This document shows positions 33,960 through 44,255 of a DNA stretch of 64,000 bases, piece after piece. The stretch comes from Odoribacter splanchnicus DSM 20712 (GTDB lineage Bacteria > Bacteroidota > Bacteroidia > Bacteroidales > Marinifilaceae), in NCBI RefSeq assembly GCF_000190535.1, contig NC_015160.1, positions 496,001-560,000 on the forward strand. Reading direction: 5' to 3'. A model generated the notes under the pieces. That model was not told where the DNA came from, did not search any database, and was given only the letters and a program-made list of their open reading frames with translations. Within the stretch, counting starts at the first letter, position 1, and each line of letters starts with the position of its first letter. Both the position numbers and the translations under genes were made by a program.

Positions 33960-34530
33960 TTTTTTCAACCTGCCAAATATGAAAAGCGGTTGCTGTCTTC
34001 ATCCAGGCTATTCTCTCCGATTAGGTTCACATCAGCTTCCGGTTTTCCGTCAAAGGTCGGTCTCACGTTTTCCGGGATGAAGTTGTTCCCATTTTTGTAT
34101 TCACCGTTTTTCTGAACGTAGAACTTGTTCTGGCGACGCCCGTTGCTTCCGTAAAGTGTGGAGATTCCCCCTTGAAAGGAGCGTTTTCTGAAAGGAAGCG
34201 GAGACTGCTATGATAGCCCGCTGTTTCTGCTTTTTTTGTACGATCCATTAATTTGCAAAACTAACGGTTTTAATCATCACTCGCAATACCTACGAATAAT
34301 GATTTGCAAGTATAAACACCATGTATATTTGTTACGGATACCAGGACAGACCGTCTTATTCCTCCAACCACTCGTCTGAGAGCCCGAAACTCCTGTCGCG
34401 AAACAATTCAGCCAGACCTGAGATTTGCTTGAAACGGAGTAACTCGTTCTTGTCCATGCCTGTGTTGCGCATGATCCAGCTGTCGGACATACTACTGTCA
34501 CAACAATCAAAGGCAAAAATGCATTTTTTT
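33960..34530 (-). pseudogene. Decayed coding fragments (one ParB-like), left of the AT-rich island
   Basis: Read leftward, the stretch holds coding-like pieces that are not complete genes. One (about 34375-34530) encodes a 43-residue fragment with MRNTGMDKNELLRFKQISG and GLAELFRDRSFGLSDEW, resembling the tail of ParB-like nuclease proteins of Bacteroidetes mobile elements. A second (about 33950-34200) encodes a segment with GRRQNKFYVQKNGEYKNG and NLIGENSLDEDSNRFSYLAG, from an unrecognised family, preceded in another frame by MDRTKKAETAGYHSS. Stops break all of them. They look like relics of a mobile or plasmid-borne module. No active gene is supported here. Confidence 0.35.
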
Positions 34531-34565
34531 TACTACTTTTAAAGCGCTATTAAAACGTTTGATTC

Positions 34566-35123
34566 ATGGAACTATTTGAATTAGATATTAACGCTTTATC
34601 CAAAGGTAAAAAAGAAGCTTTTTTCATATTGTACAAAAAATTCTTCGTTGCTTTGTGCCTCTTCGCTCAGAAATTTTCCATTGGGAAGGAGGCAGCAGAA
34701 GATATTGTACAAGAAATATTCTATAAGCTGTACGAAGAACGCCAGATATTCCATAATATTCTTACACTACAATCATACTTATATTCTTCTGTTAAAAATA
34801 GTTGTCTGAATTACATTCGTGATGAAAAAAGACGAAAACTCCGTGAAAGTTATTACTGTGACGAAATTTATAATAATGACACTACATTTATTAACGACGT
34901 TATCGAAAACGAAGTGTACCGAGAATTATATCAACTTCTAGATGAACTACCACCACAATGCAGAGTAATCTTTGAGAGAGTCCTGCAAGGAGAAACTTCA
35001 GAAACAATAGCCAAATCCATGCACCTGTCCATTGAGACTGTTAAGACTCAACGGAAAAAAGCCAAACATATACTAAGAGAACGTTACAAATTATTATTCA
35101 ATATTATCGGAATCTTTCTATAA
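34566..35123 (+). CDS. ECF sigma factor of the AT-rich SusCD island
   Basis: The 185-residue sigma factor has region 2 near 40-60 (EDIVQEIFYKLYEER) and region 4 near 130-175 (LPPQCRVIFERVLQGETSE, then IAKSMHLSIETVKTQRKK). It starts with ATG at 34566 after an AT-rich stretch. A FecR gene with GTG start follows 63 bp downstream, then SusC and SusD. It likely activates this uptake locus when FecR is relieved (family knowledge). Codons are A/T-ending, unlike the core genes. Confidence 0.93.
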   Translation: MELFELDINALSKGKKEAFFILYKKFFVALCLFAQKFSIGKEAAEDIVQEIFYKLYEERQIFHNILTLQSYLYSSVKNSCLNYIRDEKRRKLRESYYCDEIYNNDTTFINDVIENEVYRELYQLLDELPPQCRVIFERVLQGETSETIAKSMHLSIETVKTQRKKAKHILRERYKLLFNIIGIFL

Positions 35124-35186
35124 TTTTTTTCATATATAGGATACCCACTTTTTTGTTTGGTAGTGTCTTTATAAAAAAATAAGAAA

Positions 35187-36350
35187 GTGGAAATATACCT
35201 AAAAATCTCAAAATTGCTTCTTGCACACAAAACTCAAAACATCAGTGCGCAAGAAACAGAGGAATTGTTAGCTTGGCGACAAGAGAAAACTGAAAACGAA
35301 GAACTTTTTCAAAAAATCAGCCAGGCAGATGGCTTTGAACAATTCCGCCAGCAATACGAAGAGTACGATTTTACTCCAAAATTCCTTTTGTTAGAGCAAA
35401 AAATCAAACAAGAAAAACGTAAAAGAATTATCAAACGTTTATCCTATGCTGCTATCCTGCTTCCCTTCATATTTGCAATATGGGAAATTATCCAATTTCA
35501 AAATCAAGGAACTACCCCAACAGAATACTCATCGATTGCTCCAGGTAGTTCCAAAGCTATTTTAACCATTGGTAAAGACAAAACCATTTACATTGAAAGA
35601 GATTCCAATATAAATATACATAAAATTGACTCTAACGTTTTTATTCAACACAACACATTACAATATAAAAAAACAGCACAAGCAACCGACAACGAGATAC
35701 ATAAATTAAACATTCCCAGAGGAGGAGAATTCTTTGTCTGCCTATCAGATGGAACAAAAGTATGGCTAAATTCCGAGAGTGAATTAAAATATGCCTCCGA
35801 ATTTGTAGGGGAAGAACGGCGCGTATATTTAACCGGAGAAGCCTATTTTGAAGTTGCTCATAATCCTAACAAACCTTTTTTTGTAGAGTCAAAAAATTTA
35901 CAGATTCAAGTATTAGGAACCTCTTTTGGAGTCAGAGTATACAAAGACGAGGATTATGCCCTCACAACTCTGGAAGAAGGGCAGGTCAATATCCATACAG
36001 CAACTTCATCTGTAACCTTAAAGCCTGGAGAACAGGCAAAACTTCATGATAATGAAATTACGGTCAATAAAGTTAATACCTGTTCATACACCGCATGGAG
36101 AAATGGGAAATATATTTTCATCAACGAACCATTAGGGAATATCATGAAAACCTTGGCACGCTGGTATGATATAAATATATTTTACACATCATCAAAATTA
36201 GAACAAATCCAATTTACAGGAGAATTAATCAGATATAAAAATATAGAAGAATTACTGAGTAAATTTGAAATATTAGAAAAAGTGAAATTTGAAATCAGAA
36301 ATAATACTGTAACCATCAAAGAATATAAAAAAGGCAGAGATTGCTGGTAA
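35187..36350 (+). CDS. FecR-family anti-sigma factor
   Basis: The 387-residue protein is read from a GTG at 35187 (MEIYLKISKLLLAHK). It has a helical cytoplasmic N-terminus with a basic KRLS region, one membrane helix near 90-108 (AAILLPFIFAIWEII), and the FecR periplasmic domain: GGEFFVCLSDGTKVWLNSES (about 180-199), VYLTGEAYFEVAHNP (about 212-226), LGTSFGVRVYKDE and LKPGEQAKL. The C-terminus carries the STN-like ITGE/FTGEL segment. It would sense the SusC plug signal and hold the sigma factor of the preceding gene. It is 64 bp upstream of the SusC gene. Confidence 0.93.
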   Translation: MEIYLKISKLLLAHKTQNISAQETEELLAWRQEKTENEELFQKISQADGFEQFRQQYEEYDFTPKFLLLEQKIKQEKRKRIIKRLSYAAILLPFIFAIWEIIQFQNQGTTPTEYSSIAPGSSKAILTIGKDKTIYIERDSNINIHKIDSNVFIQHNTLQYKKTAQATDNEIHKLNIPRGGEFFVCLSDGTKVWLNSESELKYASEFVGEERRVYLTGEAYFEVAHNPNKPFFVESKNLQIQVLGTSFGVRVYKDEDYALTTLEEGQVNIHTATSSVTLKPGEQAKLHDNEITVNKVNTCSYTAWRNGKYIFINEPLGNIMKTLARWYDINIFYTSSKLEQIQFTGELIRYKNIEELLSKFEILEKVKFEIRNNTVTIKEYKKGRDCW

Positions 36351-36413
36351 CAATCTCTGCACCAATAACTAACAAAAGTAGATATTGTTTAATTAAAACT
36401 GTTTTACAAAGCT

Positions 36414-39400
36414 ATGAAAGAAAATGATTTTTTCCTACCTCCTAAAAAGAAAAATGGAGATGTAGTTTTATTTATGTTTTTATTTTTCTTGCTTTTACCT
36501 GGCTTCTCAATAGCCCAATACAAAGCACAATTAAATATTGACATAAAAAATGGGACTCTCGTAAATGTTTTTGAGAACATTCAAAAACAAAGCGCATACA
36601 GATTCATGTATTCCAATCAAGATGTTGCAGCCATAAAAAACATCTCCGTGCAGAGAGAAGGCGTATCCGTACAAGAAATTTTGGATATTGTTTTAAAAGG
36701 ACATAATCTAACTTATTTAATAGAGGATAAAATAATATTCATTAAAAAACAGTCTCAAACCTCTGTCACCAAAATCAGAGGACGGGTAACTGACACTAAA
36801 AGTGAACCTCTTGCAGGAGTAACGATTCTTATCGAAGGAACATGTATCGGCACCACAACAGACAGCAACGGTAACTATGTCTTTACTATCCCCGATATAG
36901 ACAAGATAAACATTATATATTCCTTCATCGGCATGGCTCCTTACAAAGTTGCCTACACAGGCCAAGAAAACATCAATGTCATTTTGAAAGAATCAGCAGA
37001 GACCATGGATGAAGTAGTCGTAACAGGTTACCAAACACTCAGAAAAAGTGATGTTGTCGGTTCTGTAAGCACCGTTAAAGCCTCTGACATCATGATGCCG
37101 GTTTATACATCGATAGACCAAATGTTACAAGGTCGGGTTGCCGGAATGATGGTAATGAACACAAGCTCACGCGTCGGCACTTCCCCAAAAATTCGAATCC
37201 GAGGGACATCTACCATTCTAGGCAACCAAGACCCTTTATGGGTAGTAGATGGAGTGATCCAACCAGACCCCATTCCATTAAACCAAAACGATTTAATGGT
37301 TGATGATTTAAAAAATATCCTGGGGAATCAAATATCTTGGCTAAATCCGGCAGACATAGAAACAGTGACAGTTTTAAAAGACGCATCAGCAACAGCCATT
37401 TACGGTTCAAAAGCTGCCAATGGTGTCATTGTTATTACTACCAAACGTGGTAAACAAGAAGGAATGACAGTAAACTATAATGGAACATTTTCTTTCCGTT
37501 CTCGTCCCCACTATGGATTGTTTAACCTTATGAATTCACAAGAGCGTATTCAATTCAGCCGTGAAGCCTTTGCCGCAGGAGCCATCTATAATGAAGCCCC
37601 TATTGCCTCATTAAACACCTACGAAGGTATCATGAGCATGTTCTATAACAAACAAATTACCCCACAAGAAGCAGAGAATGCAATACACAGATTGGAGCGC
37701 ACCAATACTGATTGGTTTGACATCCTAACACGCAATTCATTTAGCCATAACCATAATCTAAGTGTTTCAGGAGGCAGTGAAAAAGTCATTTATAACGTAT
37801 CTTTGGGTTATAGCGATCAATCTGGAATAGAAATAAATAATGATGCTCAAAACCTAAGCGGACGAGTAAATTTAGGAATCCGACTACATCCCAAGGTGCA
37901 TGTAGACTTAAGCTTAGTAGGAAGCATTAATAAAACCTGGGGATATGCTGCAAACGTAAGTCCGTTGGAATACGCAACAGAAACAAGCCGATCTGTATTG
38001 GCTTATAATGAAGATGGAAGCAGACATTTTCAGGGAATCAGAACCAATTATGCTTATAATGAAAATCCTGTAATTTTAGGATACAACATTTTGAATGAGA
38101 TAGACCATAGTTACTCTCTAAACAAATCATCTCAAATAAATGGAAATATAAATTTTTCATGGGATATTCTTCCATGGTTAAAATATGAATTTGTAGGAGG
38201 GATCAATAATAACATCGGAACATCAGAAGCCTATGCTGGAGAACAAACTTACTATATAGCTTCGACCTTCCGAGGTTATGATTTCGGATCTGAAGCCTAT
38301 GGTTCCGAGAAATACAAGGCTGCGATACTCCCATCCGGAGGCGAATTATATAATGGAAGTTCAGATGTACAGGGATGGAATATTCAAAATAAAATCACAT
38401 TCTCCAAAACATTCCAAGAAGACCATCGTCTAAATGTTTTAATCGGTACCGAAGTCACCTCAACCAAAACAGCAAACAAATCACAGAAAATGTTTGGTTA
38501 TGTAAAAGAAAGAGGGGAAAGCGTTGTAAAACCGACACCCTTAAATGAACTAGTCCCTATCGGTAACAGACCAGCACCAGGCTTAGGATTATTTGAAGAA
38601 TTATATAATGGGAACGGGTGGTTGCGTAATACATTAACAGCAAATCAATTCTCAATATTTGCCACCTTAGCTTATTCATTCAAAAATCGTTATGTAATAA
38701 ACGCAAGTATGCGTAATGACGCTTCAAACCGCTTCGGTCAAGACCAAAATAAACGCTTTGACCCGACCTATTCTTTCGGAGCATCATGGAATGTAGCACA
38801 GGAACCATGGTTACAAAACATTTCAAACATCATAAATCAGTTCAATTTACGAGCATCATATGGAATTCAAGGGAATGCTGTAAACTCTATCAGTCCGGAA
38901 TTGATACTGAGAATGGATGAAATCAAACCATATTATGGTGACTATATGTCTAAAATTTCACGTATACCTAATCCCCACCTAAGTTGGGAACGTACTAAAA
39001 CCTGGAACTTTGGTTTGGACATTCAGGTAATTCGATGGATTTCCATGAATATTGAATACTATACAAAGAAATCGAACAATATTGTAAACCAATCTATTGC
39101 ACTCGAATATGGGCGTGTAGGAACTGAAGTTAACGGAGGACGCGTTGTCAATTCCGGTGTCGAATACACTTTAAATATCACACCTATCCGTACCAAAGAC
39201 TGGGCCTGGACAATTGGATTTAACTCATCGAAGAACTGGAATAAAGCTAAGACTCAATCCATCAGCGAAATCAGTCTACAAGACTACATTTCCGGTTCCT
39301 CAGACAAGGTACTGAAAGAAGGGTTTGCTCTCTCTAGCTTTTGGTCATACGATTTCAAGAGACTAAGCTCTGTAGATGGTAGCCCCGAATTTAATCGTCT

Positions 39401-40028
39401 ATTCCAAGAAGATGCCCAAGGCAACATTTTAAAAGGCGAAGACGGAGCCCCCTTGTTGAAAGGAGTAAATGAATACACGGACATGCTTGTGTATTCAGGA
39501 AAAATGGAACCGGATTTCACAGGAGGACTCACAACCCGTCTCAGGTGGAAAGGTTTAACCTTCGGAGCTAATTTTTCTTTATTATTGGGAGCCAAAAAAA
39601 GGCTACCTAATCCTTATCCCAATTTAGGAAACATTCCATTGTCCAATGTGAACCTAAGTAAAGACTTGATTAATCGGTGGAAAAAACCGGGAGATGAAGC
39701 ATACACTTACATTCCGGGAGTGTACACCGGTCGGATTGCCAATTATTGGAGATTACAAGACGATAGGACATACAACATGTACCAGATGTGGGGAGAATCA
39801 GATATCATGGTAGCCAAAGCTGATTTCTTACGCTGCCAACAAATATCTTTAACTTGGACTGCAAATGACAAAATTTGTACAAAGATGAGAGTGAAAAGTT
39901 TCTCAATCAATGCTATCATGAATAACGTTTTTGTTGTAGCTGATAAAAAATTCCACGGTTTCGATCCAGAATTAGGAGATAGCGTACAGCCTAAAACATA
40001 TTCTTTCGGTATAACTGTCGGATTTTAA
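36414..40028 (+). CDS. SusC/RagA-type TonB-dependent outer-membrane transporter
   Basis: The 1204-residue protein has an N-terminus of about 16 cytoplasmic residues (MKENDFFLPPKKK) before a signal segment ending SIAQ. The STN domain (about 40-90) interacts with FecR, the carboxypeptidase-like domain follows (about 118-190, GRVTDTKSEPLAGVTILIEG), and the plug has the SusC signature LQGRVAGMMVMNTSS (about 237-251) and PLWVVDGV. DASATAIYGSKAANGVIVITT is at 324-344. A beta barrel runs to a C-terminal F (TVGF). An STN domain plus sigma/FecR upstream indicates a trans-envelope signalling transporter. The SusD partner is encoded 11 bp downstream. The downstream peptidase and TlpA genes suggest a peptide or peptide-metal substrate (inference). 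Confidence 0.95.
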   Translation: MKENDFFLPPKKKNGDVVLFMFLFFLLLPGFSIAQYKAQLNIDIKNGTLVNVFENIQKQSAYRFMYSNQDVAAIKNISVQREGVSVQEILDIVLKGHNLTYLIEDKIIFIKKQSQTSVTKIRGRVTDTKSEPLAGVTILIEGTCIGTTTDSNGNYVFTIPDIDKINIIYSFIGMAPYKVAYTGQENINVILKESAETMDEVVVTGYQTLRKSDVVGSVSTVKASDIMMPVYTSIDQMLQGRVAGMMVMNTSSRVGTSPKIRIRGTSTILGNQDPLWVVDGVIQPDPIPLNQNDLMVDDLKNILGNQISWLNPADIETVTVLKDASATAIYGSKAANGVIVITTKRGKQEGMTVNYNGTFSFRSRPHYGLFNLMNSQERIQFSREAFAAGAIYNEAPIASLNTYEGIMSMFYNKQITPQEAENAIHRLERTNTDWFDILTRNSFSHNHNLSVSGGSEKVIYNVSLGYSDQSGIEINNDAQNLSGRVNLGIRLHPKVHVDLSLVGSINKTWGYAANVSPLEYATETSRSVLAYNEDGSRHFQGIRTNYAYNENPVILGYNILNEIDHSYSLNKSSQINGNINFSWDILPWLKYEFVGGINNNIGTSEAYAGEQTYYIASTFRGYDFGSEAYGSEKYKAAILPSGGELYNGSSDVQGWNIQNKITFSKTFQEDHRLNVLIGTEVTSTKTANKSQKMFGYVKERGESVVKPTPLNELVPIGNRPAPGLGLFEELYNGNGWLRNTLTANQFSIFATLAYSFKNRYVINASMRNDASNRFGQDQNKRFDPTYSFGASWNVAQEPWLQNISNIINQFNLRASYGIQGNAVNSISPELILRMDEIKPYYGDYMSKISRIPNPHLSWERTKTWNFGLDIQVIRWISMNIEYYTKKSNNIVNQSIALEYGRVGTEVNGGRVVNSGVEYTLNITPIRTKDWAWTIGFNSSKNWNKAKTQSISEISLQDYISGSSDKVLKEGFALSSFWSYDFKRLSSVDGSPEFNRLFQEDAQGNILKGEDGAPLLKGVNEYTDMLVYSGKMEPDFTGGLTTRLRWKGLTFGANFSLLLGAKKRLPNPYPNLGNIPLSNVNLSKDLINRWKKPGDEAYTYIPGVYTGRIANYWRLQDDRTYNMYQMWGESDIMVAKADFLRCQQISLTWTANDKICTKMRVKSFSINAIMNNVFVVADKKFHGFDPELGDSVQPKTYSFGITVGF

Positions 40029-40039
40029 AATAAAGAACT

Positions 40040-41593
40040 ATGAATAAAATAATCAAATATACATTCTTGCTTTTAGTGGTATTCATCACTTCGTGCAATA
40101 GTTTTTTGGAACCCAAGTCACAAAGCGAGTTCGTACCTCAGCTGATTCAATCATTGGATGAATTATTATTAGGAGAAGCCTATATGGGGCCAGGCCTAAA
40201 TGACGGAAGATTTTTCAGTGTTTTAGGTGTTTTTGACGATGATGTAAGCATACGTCCTAACTGGAAGGCAGAAAGCTCAGAAGAAGGGAAAGTAAAACAA
40301 ATCCGTTTGGCTTACTCATGGTCAAAAGACATGAAAGACCAATTTAGCAACTATAATACCTACGCTGAAGTATACAAAAAAATCTTAGGCTGCAATTCTG
40401 TACTTGACTACATGGACGATGTACAAGGCAGTGAACAGGCCAAGAATAAAGTAATGGCTCAAGCACTTGCACTACGAGGATATTTTTATTTGCATTTGGT
40501 GAATCTATATGGAAAGCCCTACTCTGCAGACAAAAATGCTTTAGGTGTACCTCTAAAACTAACTTCCGAGATGGGAACCAGCGGTATGCCTCGTAATACA
40601 GTAAAAGAAGTCTATGAACAAATCATCAAAGATTTGCTTGAAGCAGAATCTCTCTTCAAATCTTTACCGGCTTCAGAACAAAATTTACGGAACAACCGAA
40701 TAAATTTACCCTGCACCCAACTACTACTTTCCCGTACTTACCTATATATGGAAGAATGGGAAAAGTCAGTAACTTATGCAGAAGAAGTCATCAACCAATA
40801 TGATTATGATATCTTAGATTTAAATACAATTGCAGAACCCAACCCATACAATTCTCCTGCTTATATGAATTATTATACATGGAGCAATCCGGAGGTAATA
40901 TTCTTATTTGGCAATCAGGCAGATGTTTGCGAACTTCCGCTTACAAGAATCACATGCGTAGAAGAATCGAAGCCTGGTCAAATAAATTACAAGAGTTATG
41001 TACCTGTCATTGCATCGGAAAGTCTCATCAATACATTTGATAAAAACGATTTGCGGAAAACTCATTATTTAATTTGGGAAGAAATCGATTACAACGGCAC
41101 TCCTGTATATCGTCAACCGACAAGTAAATACGACGTTCAACGTCGATACAAAATAGAATACAGATATGAACGGGGAGTGTGGGGTACTGCATTTAAAGTA
41201 ACAGAGGCTTATCTGAATGCTGCTGAAGCTGCAGCCATGCTTTACAAAGAAAATAATCAAAGTGAATATCGAACCAAAGCACAGACATTAATTGATGCGT
41301 TACGCATTAAACGTTTTTCACAGACAACCTACAAACCAACCACGATTAGCGAGGGAGAACAACTGGTATCATTCATTCGTGACGAACGACGCAGAGAGTT
41401 ATGCTTTGAAAACCACCGGTGGTTTGACTTACGCCGTTATGGAATGGAAGAAATAAAACATACATGGTATGATACATCAGGCGAACCCATTGAATATATC
41501 CTAGAAAAAAATGACCCGGGATTTACACTTCAATTACCGAATGAGGCTTTTGAACATAATTCAAGTTTGGTACAAAATGAACCTAGAAAATAA
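40040..41593 (+). CDS. SusD/RagB-like surface lipoprotein
   Basis: The 517-residue lipoprotein has a lipobox SPII (FITSCNS). TPR-type helices follow, with the RagB/SusD motif ALRGYFYLHLVNLYGKPY near 150 and the C-terminal RRRELCFENHRWFDLRRYGM (about 455-475). It lids the SusC barrel and helps bind the substrate. It starts 11 bp after SusC, and a lipoprotein gene follows 24 bp downstream. Its size is within the usual SusD range. Confidence 0.95.
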   Translation: MNKIIKYTFLLLVVFITSCNSFLEPKSQSEFVPQLIQSLDELLLGEAYMGPGLNDGRFFSVLGVFDDDVSIRPNWKAESSEEGKVKQIRLAYSWSKDMKDQFSNYNTYAEVYKKILGCNSVLDYMDDVQGSEQAKNKVMAQALALRGYFYLHLVNLYGKPYSADKNALGVPLKLTSEMGTSGMPRNTVKEVYEQIIKDLLEAESLFKSLPASEQNLRNNRINLPCTQLLLSRTYLYMEEWEKSVTYAEEVINQYDYDILDLNTIAEPNPYNSPAYMNYYTWSNPEVIFLFGNQADVCELPLTRITCVEESKPGQINYKSYVPVIASESLINTFDKNDLRKTHYLIWEEIDYNGTPVYRQPTSKYDVQRRYKIEYRYERGVWGTAFKVTEAYLNAAEAAAMLYKENNQSEYRTKAQTLIDALRIKRFSQTTYKPTTISEGEQLVSFIRDERRRELCFENHRWFDLRRYGMEEIKHTWYDTSGEPIEYILEKNDPGFTLQLPNEAFEHNSSLVQNEPRK

Positions 41594-41617
41594 TGTTTAA
41601 TATTCAAATAAAAAGAT

Positions 41618-42745
41618 ATGCTGAAAAAATTCAAAATATTCATATGGACGCTTATCCTGTTTGGGGCTGTTTCTTGCGTCGACAATGATAACATCGGTCC
41701 TATTGAAAAAGTTAACTTCCTCCAATTTGATTTTCCTCAGGGAAATGCTCTTTGGGACAAAGAAATTGAGCAAATTGCAAAAGATTGGGGTATGTATATC
41801 ATCTATAAAAATGTCGACAGCACACACCTGAACAGAATGTGGACGATACCCTATTACACAGATCCGATTTATGTATGTTCCGAACCAAGTTCTGAAGATA
41901 TTCAAATATATTTGGATTTGGTACAAGAATGGTTATTGGGCAGTTTGGACAAAACCAAAGAGGAAGATAAAAAACAATTGCCATATTATCTCTATTTGGT
42001 AAATGACTTAAATGACGGAAATCCTCAATCACAGACCTATCAAAAACGGCATATTCAGTTTAAAAAAGACGGTTTGGACTATTGGAGTCTAAGCTTTACC
42101 AGTGAAGAATTGGCTGCCGGTCTGACACCAGAAATTATTCATAGTGTTGCTTGTGCATTCAGCTATCCCAGTTTAAAAGTACGTTTTGAAACAAAAGAAT
42201 ACAAAATAGCTCCCGGATTCGCTGAAATGAGCGATTATGAAACAGAAATTGGGAGACGTTATCTCAGCTATGAACAGTGGAAAGAAGAAAATCCCTATAT
42301 GCCGGATAAAGGATATTACGACAACTGGAATATTGACGAATGCGACAAAGACGAGTATAATGCCTATCAAAGTAGAGGATTTGCCGTACAATTAGGAGAA
42401 GACTTCAAGCCTATCACAAACAAAAACGGAGAACCTACATACGGTGCCCCTACTTGGATGCCATGGATTGTTACAATCAGTTATGGTGTAGAGTTAGATC
42501 GTAATCCTGGTCCGGTAGCTGCCAGCATTGAAGAACGTGTATTGGAAGATTTTATGAATATGATCAGAACAGCTATGACCTATTCATCGGAGCAGATCAA
42601 CGAGAAATATCCCCTAGATATAGAAGATCCTATCAAACAGGCCGGCAATAAAATTATCATCGATAAATATAATTTGGTTATAGAATACATGAAAAACACC
42701 TATAACATTGATCTAACCAAATATGCTGAAATCTTAAACCAATAA
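41618..42745 (+). CDS. Locus lipoprotein resembling metallohydrolase-type SusCD partners, without an HExxH
   Basis: The 375-residue lipoprotein has a lipobox GAVSC. It sits directly after SusD, the usual place of the substrate-import-associated zinc metallohydrolase lipoproteins (LP_HExxH family). The start and mid-section (Ile/Asp-rich opening, then SFTSEELAAGLTPEIIHSVAC) are compatible, but no HExxH is present anywhere: at the equivalent place the sequence reads EIIHSVACAFSYPS. It might be a catalytically dead binding form or another family. It ends 26 bp before the TlpA-like gene start at 42772. The function is not known. Confidence 0.55.
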   Translation: MLKKFKIFIWTLILFGAVSCVDNDNIGPIEKVNFLQFDFPQGNALWDKEIEQIAKDWGMYIIYKNVDSTHLNRMWTIPYYTDPIYVCSEPSSEDIQIYLDLVQEWLLGSLDKTKEEDKKQLPYYLYLVNDLNDGNPQSQTYQKRHIQFKKDGLDYWSLSFTSEELAAGLTPEIIHSVACAFSYPSLKVRFETKEYKIAPGFAEMSDYETEIGRRYLSYEQWKEENPYMPDKGYYDNWNIDECDKDEYNAYQSRGFAVQLGEDFKPITNKNGEPTYGAPTWMPWIVTISYGVELDRNPGPVAASIEERVLEDFMNMIRTAMTYSSEQINEKYPLDIEDPIKQAGNKIIIDKYNLVIEYMKNTYNIDLTKYAEILNQ

Positions 42746-42812
42746 ATATAATACAACAAAATTGATATAACATGGAACTATTTAGGGATATTCAGTAAAT
42801 AGTATAAAATTA

Positions 42813-42858
42813 GCCAACTAATTCATACACAAAATGTTGCGAATTAGTTGGCTTTTTT
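42813..42858 (+). terminator. Terminator-like hairpin in the transposase leader of IS copy 2
   Basis: gccaactaattc (42813-42824) pairs with gaattagttggc (42841-42852), then TTTTTT at 42853-42858. The stem is perfect over 12 bases. It lies between the IS end and the transposase start and would stop transcripts coming from the host gene. Confidence 0.65.
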
Positions 42859-42926
42859 GTATCTTTAGGTATTCCCCCGCAAATAAGGTTTGGAATCCAA
42901 AACGGGGGAAATTCCCCAACAAAGAT

Positions 42927-44255
42927 ATGGCTAAGATACAAAATATTTCGGAAATTCACCCTACTTTGGGCTTTACAGAATTTGATATTATAGAAAAATA
43001 TCGCAAGAGTTTTCATGAGAGTGAGCTTGGCAGGCTTCATTCGGTGTTTCCGTTTGAGCGTATGGCAAAGACCATGGGCCTGTCGGAACAGCGACTGGGA
43101 CGCAGGAACATCTTCAGTCCTTCGGCGAAGATCGCCCTTATGGTCCTGAAGGCGTACACCGGATTCTCTGACAGGCAGCTGGTGGAACATCTTAACGGGA
43201 ACATACACTACCAGATGTTCTGCGGGATTATGATAAATCCGTCCTTTCCCATAACCAACTACAAGATAGTCAGTGCCATCCGCAATGAGATAGCGTCCCG
43301 TCTTGATGTTGATTCCCTCCAGGAAGTGCTGGCTTCACACTGGAAACCCTATCTTGACAGCCTTCACGTCTGTATGACCGATGCCACATGCTATGAGAGC
43401 CATATGCGTTTTCCTACGGATATGAAACTCCTTTGGGAAAGTCTGGAATGGCTCTACAGGCAAATCTGCCTTCATTGCAGAGATTTGGGTATAAGGCGTC
43501 CGCGCAACAAGTATGCGGATGTGGCGAAGTCCTATCTGTCCTACTGCAAGAAGAGAAAGAGGAAGGCTTCAAGGACAAGGATGCTCAAGCGTCGTATGAT
43601 CAGACTCCTTGAAAAGCTCCTCATACAGAGGGATGAAATCCATAGAGAACATGGAACCTCACTCCGATATACCCAGGATTACCAGAAGCGTCTTTCCATC
43701 ATCAGAAAGGTTCTTGTACAGGAAAAGGAGTTGTTTGAAGGCAGGAAGGTCAGGGACCGCATCGTCAGCATTGACCGTCATTATGTACGTCCCATTGTAA
43801 GAGGCAAGGAAACAAAGTCCGTCGAGTTCGGTGCGAAGGTCAACAACATACAGATAGACGGCATATCGTTCATCGAACACCTCTCGTTCAAGGCTTTCAA
43901 CGAAGGTATACGCCTGAAGGACTGTATCCGCATGCAGCAGAAGCTCATGAATGTGAGGGTAAGATGCGTGGCTGCCGATTCCATATATGCCAATAATGCC
44001 AACAGAAAGTTCTGTACAAAATATGGAATATCAACATCCTTTGTACGCAAGGGAAGGGCGGCCAGGGATGAATCCTTGAGAAAGGTTCTCAGAAGTGAAC
44101 TGTCAAAAGAAAGGGCCACCCGACTTGAAGGCAGCTTCGGCACACAGAAGCAGCATTACTCACTCTCAAGGATAAAAGGCACGGAACAGGAAGACGGAAA
44201 TCCTATGGATTTTCTTTGGAATACATACGGCAAATGCCATACTGATGATAGATAA
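42927..44255 (+). pseudogene. DDE transposase of copy 2, frameshifted near the C-terminus
   Basis: Starting MAKIQNISEI at 42927, it keeps the DDE residues in frame: DATCYES (about residue 155), AADSIYANN and RLEGSFGTQKQHYSL. Near codon 429 the copy has AAAA where copy 1 has AAA, shifting the frame, so the tail reads GTEQEDGNP and ends at 44255. Copy 1 keeps the correct tail. A homopolymer length difference is either a real loss or a sequencing artefact. In all other parts copy 2 has the coherent frame, so the true transposase is best reconstructed from both copies. Confidence 0.85.

Noticed and set aside
42810..43208. 132-residue frame opposite the transposase in both IS copies
   Set aside because: It lies antisense within the well-supported transposase, and its sequence is the mirrored shadow of the transposase frame with no independent start signal.
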